Below are positions 24,021 to 34,874 of a DNA stretch of 64,000 nt, piece after piece. The notes beneath the pieces were generated by a model that was not told the origin of the DNA, ran no database searches, and saw only the letters and a list, made by a program, of their open reading frames with translations. Source of the stretch: Hyposmocoma kahamanoa (taxonomy: Eukaryota; Arthropoda; Insecta; Lepidoptera; Cosmopterigidae); NCBI RefSeq assembly GCF_003589595.1, contig NW_020653750.1, positions 1,235,305 through 1,299,304 of the forward strand, given 5' to 3'. The number at the start of each line of letters is the position of its first letter. The stretch's first letter is position 1. The position numbers and the translations under genes were made by a program.

Positions 24021-24471
24021 ATCTTTAGGTAGATTTATTTATGAATCTTGTTAGAATAAAACGCTGGCCATCGAAAGCATTTTTTTAAGTCAAACAGCTG
24101 TCGCTCTGTCTAACACTTGATTCCGAAGAAATGTAATGTTTTGTACAATAAAATCAGTAAAATATTATTTTTTTATTATTAGCTATATTTGTAACTTTTA
24201 AAAATCTAAGGGACTATCATAGTACTCGCTAGGCACTATAAGTTGGTTTCGCAAACGGTAGAGGGTTGTCAGTTCGATATGCAGAGAATGAGCATCGTGA
24301 ATCGTGATTATGGTACAAGTTCTTTATTTTAATTCCTTTAAGAGAAAAGTTTATCTCTTTTAAAAAATAAAGATATTTGTAGAAAATACTTAGACTTAAT
24401 TTAAAGGAACCAAGCAAAAATCTTGCGATACAGCTGATCAAATTTAAATATTAAACGATAGTCTAAGTATA

Positions 24472-24738
24472 TTGTTATTACATCAAATCGAGGATGTTTT
24501 TGAAAAGGCAAGAGTACTTCAGAAAAATAGGAGGGCTTTAACGAAAAGATTGATGAATGTGAGTGAAGCAAGAAAAGTTTGTCCGGATCATGAAAAGTGG
24601 CGAACGATAGACTACCTACTCGAACGGAAATTCAAAAGCGTGAATATATATATGCTAATGATAATAAAGATTTTTAATTTTAACTTGTACTTAATAGTAC
24701 CGTTACCCCTAAATAGCGTGCAAGAGGCTTGTTGGTGA
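24472..24738 (+). other. Unrecognised ORF with coding-like stretch
   Basis: From about 24478 a frame reads HQIEDVFEKARVLQKNRRAL and then SEARKVCPDHEKWRTIDYLL, charged and helix-like, before becoming AT-driven near 24650. A GTGAGT sequence at 24561 could be a splice donor, which would make the first part an exon. It has no ATG at its head and no domain I can name. It could also be a retroelement scrap, since it directly precedes a LINE-J 3' end. Confidence 0.25.
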
Positions 24739-25090
24739 CTCGGAATTAGTAGAGGCGAAGCTACGGAAGCTTGAACACCGCCGCCTCGTAAAGCTGCCTG
24801 CTTATCGGCATTCTACAGGATATATCACGGAGAGTGCGTGATGGAATTACACGGTTTAATTCCGCCTTCCCATTTCCATCACCAGGGGACCAGATGTAGG
24901 CTTGGCTTCCACCCCTACGTGGATATTCCAAAGATTTACACGAAGCGTTATGCTTCAACATTTATGGAATCCCTGCCTGCAGATTCAATCCTTGAACGTC
25001 ATAACTTGAGCCTTTTCAAGGTGAGAGTGAATAGGCATTATTAAGGTGTGCATGCTCCATCGTCGACCCCGTCGTCACTTTCCTCCAGGT
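24725..25090 (+). pseudogene. LINE-J 3' end, copy 2
   Basis: Frames read GDSELVEAKLRKLEHRR and later segments from IPPSHFHHQGTR to the final LSLFKVRVNRHY. This is the conserved C-terminal region after RT in this family (compare 40770-41130 and the minus strand at 59280-59660). The 3' UTR includes GTCGTCACTTTCCTCCAGG. Several stops and frameshifts. Confidence 0.7.
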
Positions 25091-25261
25091 GCGCACTTAT
25101 ATATTTTATAAAAAAAAAGGGAAAAAACAATATTCCTTTGGCATAAATATCATATATAGTTAGCAGTGGCGAGGCGTGAACATTTTCCTTGGTAAAGCCG
25201 AAGTTTTAACTTTTGAAAAAACAAAAAACACTTACTTTAACAAAAATTTATTTTCCCGTTA

Positions 25262-25740
25262 AAAAGGCGCCTTGGCGACAATTAAACTCAACATTTATTA
25301 GCACACAAGATACTAGGTCACTTCAATTAACAGGTATGCTTAGTCTACACATAAAATAACCATAGCCTTTATGGTAATTTTACATTTTAAGATGCCCGTC
25401 GCGATACGAAAGTTTGTAAACAAACTCATGAATGACTAAGTGTACATAAAGAGGTCAAATTGTACTAAGTGGTTTATTTCGACGACTTTCGTACAAGTAA
25501 TGTAAACATTACTAAGGACCCAACACTGTCGTTACTGTCTACGCCGAAGTTAGAAGGCAACTGAAAAGACTTAAGCACCAGTTTAGAGCCAGATAACGTT
25601 CCTGTGTAACATTGGTGAAAAAGCTCCGACCATATTATAATAAAATCGGATTTTGTATGGTATTAAAGTGAACAAAAAGATAGCGTGTTCCACAATACTA
25701 ATTAACATATAATAAACTAATGCCATCTAGAAGTGCGTGA
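25262..25740 (+). repeat. Unnamed dispersed repeat G, copy 2
   Basis: Same landmark order as 2577-2900: CGCCGAAGTTAGAAGGCAA, GTTTAGAGCCAGATA, AACAAAAAGATAGCGTGTT, ATGCCATCTAG. A GTGCCATCTAGCAGTAAAC near 31330 may be a third end fragment. Confidence 0.4.
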
Positions 25741-26159
25741 TAAAACTAAATGTAAGAATATAATTTATTTATTTACTTCTACAGTGATACTTAGATCTAA
25801 GAACGTACATAAAATACAACATTTTAATTGTGGTAGACTGGTGCACAAAAAAACCTTTTTTTTTCGTTTTCTTTGGGTACCTTTCCAACTATCGAATATC
25901 TCGACAGGCTTTTTAGCGTCGAAAACTATACTATCCAACTTGTCATAACCAACGCATCTGCGTTTCGGTAACTTTCAAGATTTTGGCACCTAAAATTTTT
26001 TATTTTTCTATTAAAAATATCAATTAGCTGAATTTGATACACAAAAACTGATTAGAAAGGGTTATATATCTCGTTTTGCTGATCCCAGATATTCAATAAA
26101 TCAATTTCGCGAAAAAATATCTACACGCACAGCGGCTCACGTAGCAATAACGCAGCACA
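25741..26159. other. Spacer
   Basis: Nothing recognised. Confidence 0.4.
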
Positions 26160-26735
26160 TTAACTGGCCAGAAGAGGGTCGGAGATGGACGCTGTAGACC
26201 CAGAACCTATAGTATCCCTCCCCTATCAATGGTCAAGAGCAACAATACACAAAGGTACAAAAACTATTCACAGTAACACCTGGACAACCATACGGTTTGT
26301 AGACAGGCTAGGGAAACACTCCCCATGCTCAACACCGATACATCTCGTAAATTTCTTAACCTCAAAAGGAAATAGCTGCGCATTCTAACTGCCGCTCTAA
26401 CGGGTCACGGTCCGTATAATAAACACCTTTTCAATCTAGGTATCATGGACAGCGTGGTCCCCACGGGAGAGGAAACCGTCGCGCGCATCCTAATGCAATG
26501 CAAAACTACAGGGCGAAATACCTTGGAGTGCCGAGGTCGCTCCCCGAAGTCTTCGAAAGAACTGAGTTTTTTGCTGAGTGAATTTTGAGAAGTGATGAGA
26601 TTTTTGAAGGAGTTTGGGTGGCACGAGTAGGACCCTGCACCCACCACATGCAAAATAGGCGCCTGACCATCGAGTTGCGGACAATAGCTCGTTACACCAT
26701 AACATAGGACTAATGTTGCCAAATTTAGTTTCTGT
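26160..26735 (+). pseudogene. RNase H-bearing LINE, 3' end
   Basis: First frame: VDPEPIVSLPYQWSRATIHK and TWTTIRFVDRLGKHSP. After a shift, ALTGHGPYNKHLFNLGIMDS, then ETVARILMQCKTTGRNTLEC and GRSPKSSKELSFLLSEF. The string 'LTGH....HLF.MG......C......E...H.L..C..L' is the RNase H C-terminus and following zinc-knuckle region of non-LTR elements carrying an RNase H domain. The Cys-His residues are mostly lost. The upstream RT is absent, consistent with 5' truncation. Confidence 0.6.
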
Positions 26736-27030
26736 GACCACTATGTGTTCAATTTTCCATACAAATATCTCAAGCGCGTAAACGCCTTCTCACGCATTTA
26801 CGTACAACACATAACATGAGGTAAACTAACGTGCTACTGTGCCTCAACTATGACGGTTTCAGTCATCGCTAGCGACCGCATAGAGTATTTGCATACAAAA
26901 TGTTGTTTCTTCTTGTGACCGCTAAGGGCGCTGTATAATTTGTCGTACAAAATTGCCAAGTAATTTACGCGGGCGCTAGCGACAACAGTCACAATAAACT
27001 TGTAGAAGAGGCTCTGTTTGCGGAAAAAAC

Positions 27031-27039
27031 ATATGTATA

Positions 27040-27071
<32 letters not shown>

Positions 27072-27084
27072 CATACATATATAC
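27031..27084. repeat. (TA)n/(TG)n microsatellite
   Basis: ATATGTATATGTGTGTGTAT followed by about 12 TA units and ACATACATATATAC. Confidence 0.95.
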
Positions 27085-27280
27085 TATAAGGTGTTACAGT
27101 ATATTGTTTTAAAGCTAAATTAATACAATAGCATAAATAAAAATTACAATAACAATCAGAATTTAATCCAAAGTCAGGAATCCAACAATATCATAAATTT
27201 TACATTAATTATTGTCAAGTAAAAAATCGTCACTATCGTAGTAGTATTTAACAACTAACAAATATTCAGTTTCATTTTAA

Positions 27281-27484
27281 ATTGTCTACAGTTTCACTAT
27301 TTTAGGACGTCTGGTAATTTATTAAAAAAAGCTTAAGTGTTAATACAAACTGGTTTAACTGTCAAGGACTTTATGATTTAAAATTGTCTACAGTTTAATT
27401 ATTTTACGACGTCTGGTAATTTATTAAATAATTTAGGTGCTAATATAAACTCGTTTAAATGTCAAGGACTTTATGATTATTAGT
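27281..27484 (+). repeat. Tandem duplication of a 102-bp unit
   Basis: ATTGTCTACAGTTT, GACGTCTGGTAATTTATTAA and GTCAAGGACTTTATGATT occur twice, about 102 bases apart, with roughly 10% divergence and small indels. Confidence 0.9.
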
Positions 27485-28425
27485 AACCCCAGAACTAAAA
27501 TATCGATCCGAGGTAATCTTTACTCATTCTCTCGTTCGTGAACTCTCTTAGATGATATAACTTCTTGCCAATAAAAATGTTGGGCATAATATCATCCACT
27601 TTGCTTATATCCTTTGTTTATGCAGTTTATACAAAGGTATTTAAAACGAAGCCAGTCAAAATGTAAATAAAGATTAATAAAATGTTTAATAATGCAATGT
27701 TTTTTTTTAAAGTCTGGCCGTTTATTTTTTTATTTTATATCTGACTCGAAAAAATTAAAAATAATTGTCCCTCATTTTTTTCATCAATTTATTATTTATT
27801 ATGTGTTCGTTATTATTAATTTTTTCATCAATATGTTTTTATTTAATACTGCTAATATATGTTTGGCAAGTGCTTAGCGTTCCCGTACATTTTGTAAACA
27901 ATAATTGAAATAGTTTTGTCTGTTTATTAAACTTCTATTTAATAAAATGTTAAGCTGCTAATATTTTGAAATTTTTTTCTTTTGTGGCAAAATCTGAAAA
28001 AAGCATTTTTTTTTTAATTTCGAGTTTCTTTTCAAGAAAGATTGAGCAAAACTGTAAAATATATATTAATTTAGTTTCTATTTTATGTGAAATTCTTATT
28101 TATTTAAATATTTAAGTAAACGTTACTATTTTATATTTTCACCTTTTTTTGTGATTTACGAACTGGATGGAACGCACTACTTGCGGCGGTAGTAAACATT
28201 GTAACGTTGCTAAGATATCTCTTCTGACTTTGATTTTGAATTCTAAAATTGGCATTCGCCATTGTGTATGTTGCATGATAATAGATCCACCATATAACTA
28301 TTGCTACTAATTGTGACTATTGTCTTTGTTTGAAAGCTTTAAATTCAAAGAAGAAAAATAATTCCATTCAAATTCTGACTGGTATCCGACTGTGCGACTT
28401 GTTTCTGAATTTAATCGTAATTAAA
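27485..28425. other. AT-rich region upstream of inhibitor paralogue 2
   Basis: Very T-rich between 27690 and 28150. It presumably contains the promoter of the 28.4 kb gene, but no TATA box or initiator stands out enough to annotate. Confidence 0.35.
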
Positions 28426-28800
28426 ATGCATCATTTAATTTTGTTGATATTATTTGATAAAAGCACAATTTACGCGTTGGAACCAGAAGACAGCTATGAT
28501 TATGTAGACTTGCAAGTTTACAATGTAAATGATGCTCAAAAATTATTTGGTGACTTCGTTAAACAATACAAAAAACATTATAACAATGAAAGTGAACGCT
28601 TAGATCGCTATAGGATCTTTGTTGACAATATAGAGTACCTGAATAGAATAAATTTAGAAGCTGGCAAAACTGTGTATCAAGTGAACCAGTTCGCTGACTT
28701 GGAAGATTTCCATAACTTCGACAAGTTAACAGACGAATCCTGGGAACCCTTGAGTACGTTCGCTATTTATCTATATACTTTTTTTTTTATTGAGGCATAA
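28426..28800 (+). CDS. Cathepsin propeptide inhibitor (I29) family protein, paralogue 2
   Basis: The start at 28426 (AAAATGCATC context) is preferred to the upstream non-ATG extension because it opens a hydrophobic leader (MHHLILLILFDKSTIYA). An acidic linker (EPEDSYDYVDLQ) leads to one I29 domain: DAQKLFGDFVKQYKKHYNNE, then an ERFNIN-type helix (E-x3-R-x3-F-x2-N-x3-L-x3-N, complete) and VNQFADLEDF. No catalytic protease domain follows. Unspliced, the protein is 124 residues. A GTACGT donor after 28753 and a TTTCGATTTCAG acceptor at 29797 would replace the AT-rich tail with 13 codons ending in TAA at 29836-29838; a SINE-C copy lies in that intron. I favour the spliced form. Expected to be a secreted or lysosomal inhibitor of cathepsin L-like proteases. 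Confidence 0.8.
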   Translation: MHHLILLILFDKSTIYALEPEDSYDYVDLQVYNVNDAQKLFGDFVKQYKKHYNNESERLDRYRIFVDNIEYLNRINLEAGKTVYQVNQFADLEDFHNFDKLTDESWEPLSTFAIYLYTFFFIEA

Positions 28801-29277
28801 CATATATCTGTAGATATGTGACGGTGTGACCTCCTTATACCTTCACCCACCTTTTTGTATCGCCTCTCTCCATTCGTATCGTATCGTTTTTTCTTCTCCT
28901 ACTCATATTTAAATTTAAAATTTATTCCATTTTACCTCGCATTCTGATTTTGTTTCTTTCCATCGTCACTCTCTGCGCGACCGCGGTAGCGAACAGACCA
29001 TTATTTATCTTTTTGAATCGTTTACTAGCTATATTTATAGTTTACATTTTAAAGATTATATTTGTTAAAACGGAATAAATAAACCGATTCAATATCTATA
29101 AACTGGACTTTCAACGTTTGAATTGCTAAATTTACTAAATAAGATGTTGGAGGCTGCGAGGCTGCGGAGGCTATTACTGCTATCCAGGCTACACACCTTT
29201 ACAATCTCCCAGAACGCCCCCAGCACCAGCAGCACCTCCACATATAGAACATACCACCTGAACCTATCTTTAGTAGC

Positions 29278-29575
29278 AGTAGAGCTCCTTATGAAAGAGT
29301 TCGTCTAGGGAAGTACTACCACTTACCTATTTCTGCCGACAAGCAGTAATGTGAGCATTACCATGTTCCGGTTTTGAAGGGTAATAATGGTGCTGGTGAA
29401 ATTACAGGCACTTAGGACTTGTCAACTTACGTCTCGGGGTGACGGCGGCTGTGGCAGTGTTCCTCAGATCTTTGCGATTCAAGGCACTCAGTGGCACTGC
29501 AATTGTTATTGACAGGCGTGTAGCTTACCTTCAGAAGCACGACTTGTTCGTACCGTTACTTGATGTTATAAAAAA
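29278..29575 (+). repeat. SINE-C copy 5
   Basis: Full length: AGCAGTAGAGCTCCTTATG head to CTTGATGTTATAAAAAAA end. It lies in the predicted intron of the 28.4 kb gene. Confidence 0.85.
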
Positions 29576-29797
29576 ATACAATTGTTTGGTCTAACATTGC
29601 ATTGTAAACAAAATTCCTACACCTTCTACCTACGCAATAGATATACCTTATAAAAGTCGCGCGGTACCTTTGCCCCCAGAACTGTACGTTGACATAGGGA
29701 GACAAAAACATTAGTGAACTATTGCCTGTTGATGAGAATTGTTGATAATTTGCAACTAGCGTAATTTAGATTAAATTGTTTTTCTTTTCGATTTCAG

Positions 29798-29838
29798 ATA
29801 CTACATCGTTCCAGCACATTTCAAAGTGGTTTGGCTAA
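29798..29838 (+). CDS. Candidate short last exon of I29 paralogue 2
   Basis: It follows a polypyrimidine tract and CAG at 29795-29797. Joined to the phase-1 donor at 28753 it adds a 13-residue tail (TTSFQHISKWFG core) and stops at 29836-29838. The alternative is that the upstream ORF simply runs to 28800 unspliced; RNA data would decide. Confidence 0.35.
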
Positions 29839-29883
29839 AGTTACTAGTGTAATATATAATACCATAGTTTAAGACAATTACGG

Positions 29884-30090
29884 TAACTCCATACAAACGG
29901 CTCGACTTGTATGTGGGCGCGCGCACCGTGTACGGAAACACACACATCTGCGTAATCTCGCGATGCACTCGCTTTGCATTACATTGGTCGTTACACGCGC
30001 CTTTCATTATTATGCAAAAATGTGGGTCCGTATATGGCACGTGGGAGCGCGCACACATACAAATCACGCTGTCACGTTTGTATGGAGTTA
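29884..30090. mobile_element. 207-bp MITE with long inverted ends
   Basis: The ends TAACTCCATACAAAC (29884) and GTTTGTATGGAGTTA (30076-30090) are exact inverted repeats. The arms continue imperfectly inward through TTGTATGTGGGCGCGCGCAC and its counterpart GAGCGCGCACACATACAAAT. It is GC-rich and CpG-rich compared with its surroundings and has no coding content; the overlapping ORFs are artefacts. No clear target duplication was found. Confidence 0.7.
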
Positions 30091-32299
30091 TCATGCTTGT
30101 CTTATTTTACTATGATAATACCTATTATGATAGGCGGTTTGTCGTCGAGTTGGACACCAGCCCGTTACATCAAGTACCAAGTACCTATTATGATACGTAA
30201 GGTAATTAAAATATTACCCGGAACTTAAAAGAATGGTGTTTTTTTTTACAATTTACCACTTTTATATTTTATGACTTTCTTTTGTTAATAAAATAAATTA
30301 AAAACAGCGATTAGTCTTGTAGTTAATTATCGACTTTTTAATGTATAAAGCTCGGGCTCGTTTGTTTGTTGCTGTTCTATCTCGGCCCGCGCGCCCCGCC
30401 CCGCCAGCGCCAGTCGGTTTCAAATCGGTGCATGAGAACTCAAACATTATAAAAATTCCCGGCCTCGGAACGCTCCCGCTACCGCCTCTGTGTGGCCAGA
30501 GCCTAAGCAATTCGAAAAGACTGCTGTAGTACTAATAAACATTGTAAGTGCAGCAGAGTTGCTGAGATACACGAATTAAGTAGCATCTTTTTTTTTAGTT
30601 TATGTATTACTTACAAAAGCATCATATCAGTGTGCCTCAGCATGCATCTGCCCAATATTAAAAACGTGTTTTGTGTGGAATGACATATTGTACAATATGT
30701 ACGTCAGTTGAGGAACGTCAAGTCATCCAATAATAATATTGATAGTAATAACTGATACCGCTGATAAATGACAAGAACGATATTATACATATAATAATCG
30801 AAGTAGACCTACGTTTTTGTGAAATCTCAACACTCAAATCTCAATTTTCGGTGTGCAATGATTCTTCAACAGCATTATTTTCAAACAAAATAAACAGCAC
30901 CCTTTGTGTAATAATATAATACATCTGAAAAATGACAACTTTTCAACTTTTCAATAAGAAAGGTTTAAAAATTGTACTGACAAAATTAGTCGACATGAGT
31001 TGTCGACTAATTTTAAACGTTTATGCTTAAATAGTAGAGTTATAAAATTTCACATAATTTGTTTCACGTAATTGGTATTATTTTTGTAACTTTCACAGAA
31101 TAACAACACTTTTGACTTATGATCACAATTGTGGCTTTATTATGCGAAATACAATTTCACACTAATATTAGTGGGTGCCAATCTTACAAAAAGACACTCA
31201 CTCAGACGTGTTCTCGTATCTGTCCGAGAGGTGGGCGCGAGTTCGAAATGTTTCCTTAGTAATGAGGATAACCGTAGAAATGCAATCGTTGAATCGATCA
31301 ATTTCAAACAAAATACTGGTGACAGGCATTACAGTGCCATCTAGCAGTAAACTTTGGAACGATTGTTATAAATATTGTTAAGTTATTATGTTACAAGATT
31401 TGATTTAAATAATGTGGCATTTAATTTCAACTTAACGATAGGTATGTAGGTAAGTAAAGGTCATATTTTGCGCTGCTAATCTTTAAAAGGATTGCCGTAA
31501 GTATAGGAGCTGCTAAAAGATATCTTGTAAATATGAAACACGATCGTATTTTCTTAAAGTTAGCACAGGTGTTTTGAAAGTTGTGTGCGTTGTTCCACAA
31601 AGCGTACATACATCATGACATGCGCCGCTAGTATGTACACAATGAGAGAAGGTCAAGTTTCTCAAATCTCAAAGTATAATAAAATACAATATATAATGTT
31701 TTTAGTGGGTACGGTGAGGTGTTGGTTCCGTACTTAAAAATACACAATTCGTCGGGGATAATGCAATTACGCATAACTAGCATTGGATTATGAGTTTCTA
31801 TTTCGGTAATTTAGTGGCCAAATTCAATCCTCGTTTAGGTCGTGACAACCAAATTAGAGTGATTAACGGGAGTCTATTGTTATCAGTCCATAGACAGTAT
31901 AAATTAATGCTGAATGTGTAAAAATGAAAGTCGTAGCCATTGAAATAACAAAGTAAATCCCTCTCCTGTAATATTTGATTTAGTGCAAATACGCGCCTTT
32001 TACCAATGCTACATACGTGGATTTGCACTATCCCACTACCCATAGAAGTATCAGGGTACTAATATAATTTAACATAAGTTTAATGTGGATGCAATCAGTA
32101 CCCATACATTTAACAACCGCGTAGTCCTCTAAGTTACGTGGCCTGATACACCACGATGACCCACAAGTAACTTATACCGTGCTTATTGTGATAAAATTTT
32201 TATTGCATCAACTCAATGCAAACTGGTTTCCGAGGTCCGTCGCGGGACGCATTAGACGCTTCTCGTATCTCGTGTGTTTCTACCGCGTTTCTGTTAAAA
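30091..32299. other. Region upstream of inhibitor paralogue 3
   Basis: Contains a CpG-rich patch (30385-30410), a 14-bp hairpin at 30982-31014 and a possible end of repeat G near 31330. No supported exon. Confidence 0.35.
30982..31014. repeat. Perfect 14-bp hairpin
   Basis: AAAATTAGTCGACA (30982-30995) pairs with TGTCGACTAATTTT (31001-31014) around a TGAGT loop. Confidence 0.8.
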
Positions 32300-32620
32300 A
32301 TGAAGCGTTTAATACTAGTAACATCATTCACTTTAATCTATGCGGTTATTGCAAAAGAATTTCAAGACAATTACGATTATGACAAAAATTTGGATGTAAA
32401 GATTTACAATATAAGTGATGCACCAAAGCTATTCAGGAAATTCATAGAAAAATACGGAAAAACTTATAAAAACGTCGAGGAATACAACAAGCGCTATGAG
32501 ATCTTTGTTAAGAACTTGGAGGTAATCAATAAATTGAATTCGGAAGGTGGTACAGCTTCGTACGATATCAACCAGTTTGCCGACATGGAAGATGTTGAAA
32601 TGGAAAGTCAAGAATGGTAA
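32300..32620 (+). CDS. Cathepsin propeptide inhibitor (I29) family protein, paralogue 3
   Basis: 106 codons from the ATG at 32300, chosen because it begins the signal peptide (MKRLILVTSFTLIYAVIA); the frame extends 28 codons upstream without leader character. The linker EFQDNYDYDKNLD precedes one I29 domain: DAPKLFRKFIEKYGKTYKN, a complete ERFNIN-type helix (E-x3-R-x3-F-x2-N-x3-I-x3-N) and DINQFADMEDV. The stop is TAA at 32618-32620, just 18 bases before a strong AAAAG|GTGAGT donor. With an acceptor at 32819 and AATAAA at 32862, this makes a two-exon gene with its intron in the 3' UTR. There is no protease domain. It is the best-preserved member of the cluster and aligns with the 28.4 kb gene along its whole domain. 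Confidence 0.85.
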   Translation: MKRLILVTSFTLIYAVIAKEFQDNYDYDKNLDVKIYNISDAPKLFRKFIEKYGKTYKNVEEYNKRYEIFVKNLEVINKLNSEGGTASYDINQFADMEDVEMESQEW

Positions 32621-32819
32621 ATCAAAATTAACAAAAGGTGAGTTCACGTTACACGTTCTTTAAACTTATAGTAAAGAAAAACCATCGCTTGTAAATAAAA
32701 TACGGTTATATGTTATAAAGCATTGGACGGATTTTGTTCGGTAGGGAGAGTGCCTGGTCAGCTGTAATACAGTATTTAGTATGGACTCCAGTTTCTCACA
32801 AATTGCTCTTATATTTCAG

Positions 32820-32885
32820 TTTTAAGTCTATTTAATGTAAGATTTGTATTTGTGTTTGAGAAATAAAACAAAATCATTATTATTA
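32820..32885 (+). other. Candidate 3' UTR exon of I29 paralogue 3
   Basis: A CTCTTATATTTCAG acceptor ends at 32819. The exon is AT-rich and has a polyadenylation signal AATAAA at 32862-32867. Pairing with the GTGAGT donor after 32638 gives a 181-base intron. Confidence 0.5.
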
Positions 32886-32911
32886 ATGGGTAATTTCAGT
32901 TTTTTTTTATT

Positions 32912-33405
32912 TTAACCGACTCTAAAAATGGAAGAGATTCTCAATTCGACTGTTACGTTATTATATACGTTTTTTTTTGTATTTATGTTACGCGATAACT
33001 CCGGTGTTTGTGAACCAATTCTCATGATTCTTTTTTGTTCGAAAGAGGTTACCTAAATAGTGGTCCCATTTAATTTTGAAGAAAATCATCCATCTCTAAG
33101 GGTGGCTGGTCACGCATGAAGATTCACTTTTATAAATAGCGCCTCAATTTTATTATAAGGAACAATTATTTTAATGGTTCATTTTGCTATTCTCCAATTC
33201 AAGGCGTGTTTTCTCTCTCAATATACTTTGAGTAATGAGAACCGATTTTTATTATCTCCTATGTCAAGTCCTGTATAGTGGCGAACTAGGGGATAAATCT
33301 GGGTTTGCGCACTTTCCGGTAACGGATTTCAATAAAAACTTGGTAATTATATGTAATTCCACGTACTTTTGAGGTCGGTTTTTTTAGTACTATGTACTGA
33401 GCTAA
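32912..33405 (+). mobile_element. MITE-D copy d (long variant)
   Basis: Starts AACCGACTCTAAAAATGG and ends ACTTTTGAGGTCGGTTTTTT with GATTTCAATAAAAACTTGG inside. It carries about 200 extra bases not shared with the short copies. Confidence 0.7.
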
Positions 33406-33520
33406 TGTATTTCAACATCGTGTACGTATACAGCGCAACATTGTAAAGGATTATAATTAATAGTACCGACCAGAATAAACTTTTACTGCATCTATACCAT
33501 TGTACAAATATTGTCTTTTT

Positions 33521-33757
33521 AACCGACTTTGCAATACGGAGGGCTTATGTTACGCGATTACTCCCACATTTGTTAACCCATTTCGATGATTGTTTTTTGT
33601 AATCCCAATAAAATTTGAAGAAAATATTCCACCTGTAAGGGCAAATTACAGGATGAATTCGATTCATTGGATTTCAACAATTTTCCGTTAACCGATTATA
33701 ATAAAAGTTGGCAAATAGGTATAATTCCACAAACTTTTGAAGTTGGTTTTATTTTTG
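33521..33757 (+). mobile_element. MITE-D copy e
   Basis: AACCGACTTTGCAATACGG start, TTACGCGATTACTCCC, and AACTTTTGAAGTTGGTTT end. Confidence 0.75.
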
Positions 33758-34157
33758 ATAAAAATGTATAATTATTAATGTGAAGCTATGTTACGAAACA
33801 ATAATAAAGATATAATGTCAACATTTTTATGCAGCCTTAGCACTTTGACCATGCAATCCCAAGAACCTTGTGATTCTCTTGACGCGACACAACTCTACTA
33901 AAACCTACTTTTACTTGAATAGTGTTCTATGCAAGATGAGTGTGGTTTTAATAATAAAATATGCACAACTTTTACAACACGTAATTTGAACAATTATAAA
34001 CAATGTTTTGTTAAAATAAACTTATTATTGCGGAGTTACTTAAATTCTCTTAAATTTTTATTGAATTGATATTCTATTATTTTTTGTGAAATTACTCCAA
34101 TAGTTTATTATAATTATTAATACAAATATCGAATACTTACAAAATAATTCCTTCGAT

Positions 34158-34226
34158 CCGGCCGGATTCGAACAGACGTCTTCTAGCAAACCGCGCCTGA
34201 CGCTATGCCAACTAAGCCTATTCGCT
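34158..34226 (-). repeat. tRNA-like SINE or pseudo-tRNA
   Basis: The minus strand has A box GGCTTAGTTGGCATAGCG and B box TGTTCGAATCCGGCC. The flanking AT-rich stretch 34085-34150 resembles 9985-10035, suggesting a dispersed family. Confidence 0.5.
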
Positions 34227-34288
34227 TAATTCTTTTGGATTTTACGCGTCAAATTGAGTGTAGTGTCATTGGATTCAATTTAGATGCT

Positions 34289-34506
34289 GCTCTGCCTCCG
34301 TAGCCCAACGGTTACCACGCTGGACTGCCACGCGGAGGTCCCGGGTTCGTTTCCGAGGTCGGGAGAAATATTTGTATGGCTTAAACTTATTTCTCTCGTG
34401 AGTTTAGGTGTAATTTGTGGATGTCTATGTGTGCGTTCATGGCACCTACGATACAGGGTTTCCCTAGTGCGAGGCTATGAGTGTGTGCGTTATTATTATT
34501 ATATTA
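34289..34506 (+). repeat. SINE-A copy 6
   Basis: GCCTCCGTAGCCCAACGG head, GGGTTCGTTTCC (one-base B-box change), GTGAGTTTAGGTGTAATTTG and a GTGTGTGCGTTATTATTATT tail. Confidence 0.85.
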
Positions 34507-34599
34507 GATACTTAGACACTGAATACGTCTCTAAATATTTTCCTTGACATTATAAAAGAACAAGCAATAAATCTAAAATACAAACCAGAAATATAACTC

Positions 34600-34874
34600 T
34601 TGGCTAGTAAGCGACAAGGCTGTATATAACAACTGCAGTGCCACTCAGAGCTTTAAATCACAAATATCTGACGGGCATAGCCACTGCTCCCGTCGCACTG
34701 AGACATAAGTTGACAAGTCCCATGTCAGTGCCAGTTATTTCACCAGCACACTTCAAAATCGAAACACAGTAAAGCTCATATGATTGGCGATCATATGCTT
34801 AGCGGCAGAAATAGGTAAGGTAGTAGGCAGTACATCTCTGAACGAATTATTTTACAAGGGGCTCTCCTGCTGGT
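34600..34874 (-). repeat. SINE-C copy 6
   Basis: Reverse-oriented: CAGAGCTTTAAATCACAAAT, GACATAAGTTGACAAGTCCC, GGCAGAAATAGGTAAGG. Confidence 0.8.

Noticed and set aside
30341..30529. Proline/alanine-rich ORF in a CpG-rich patch
   Set aside because: No domain and no splice or start context; composition alone explains it.
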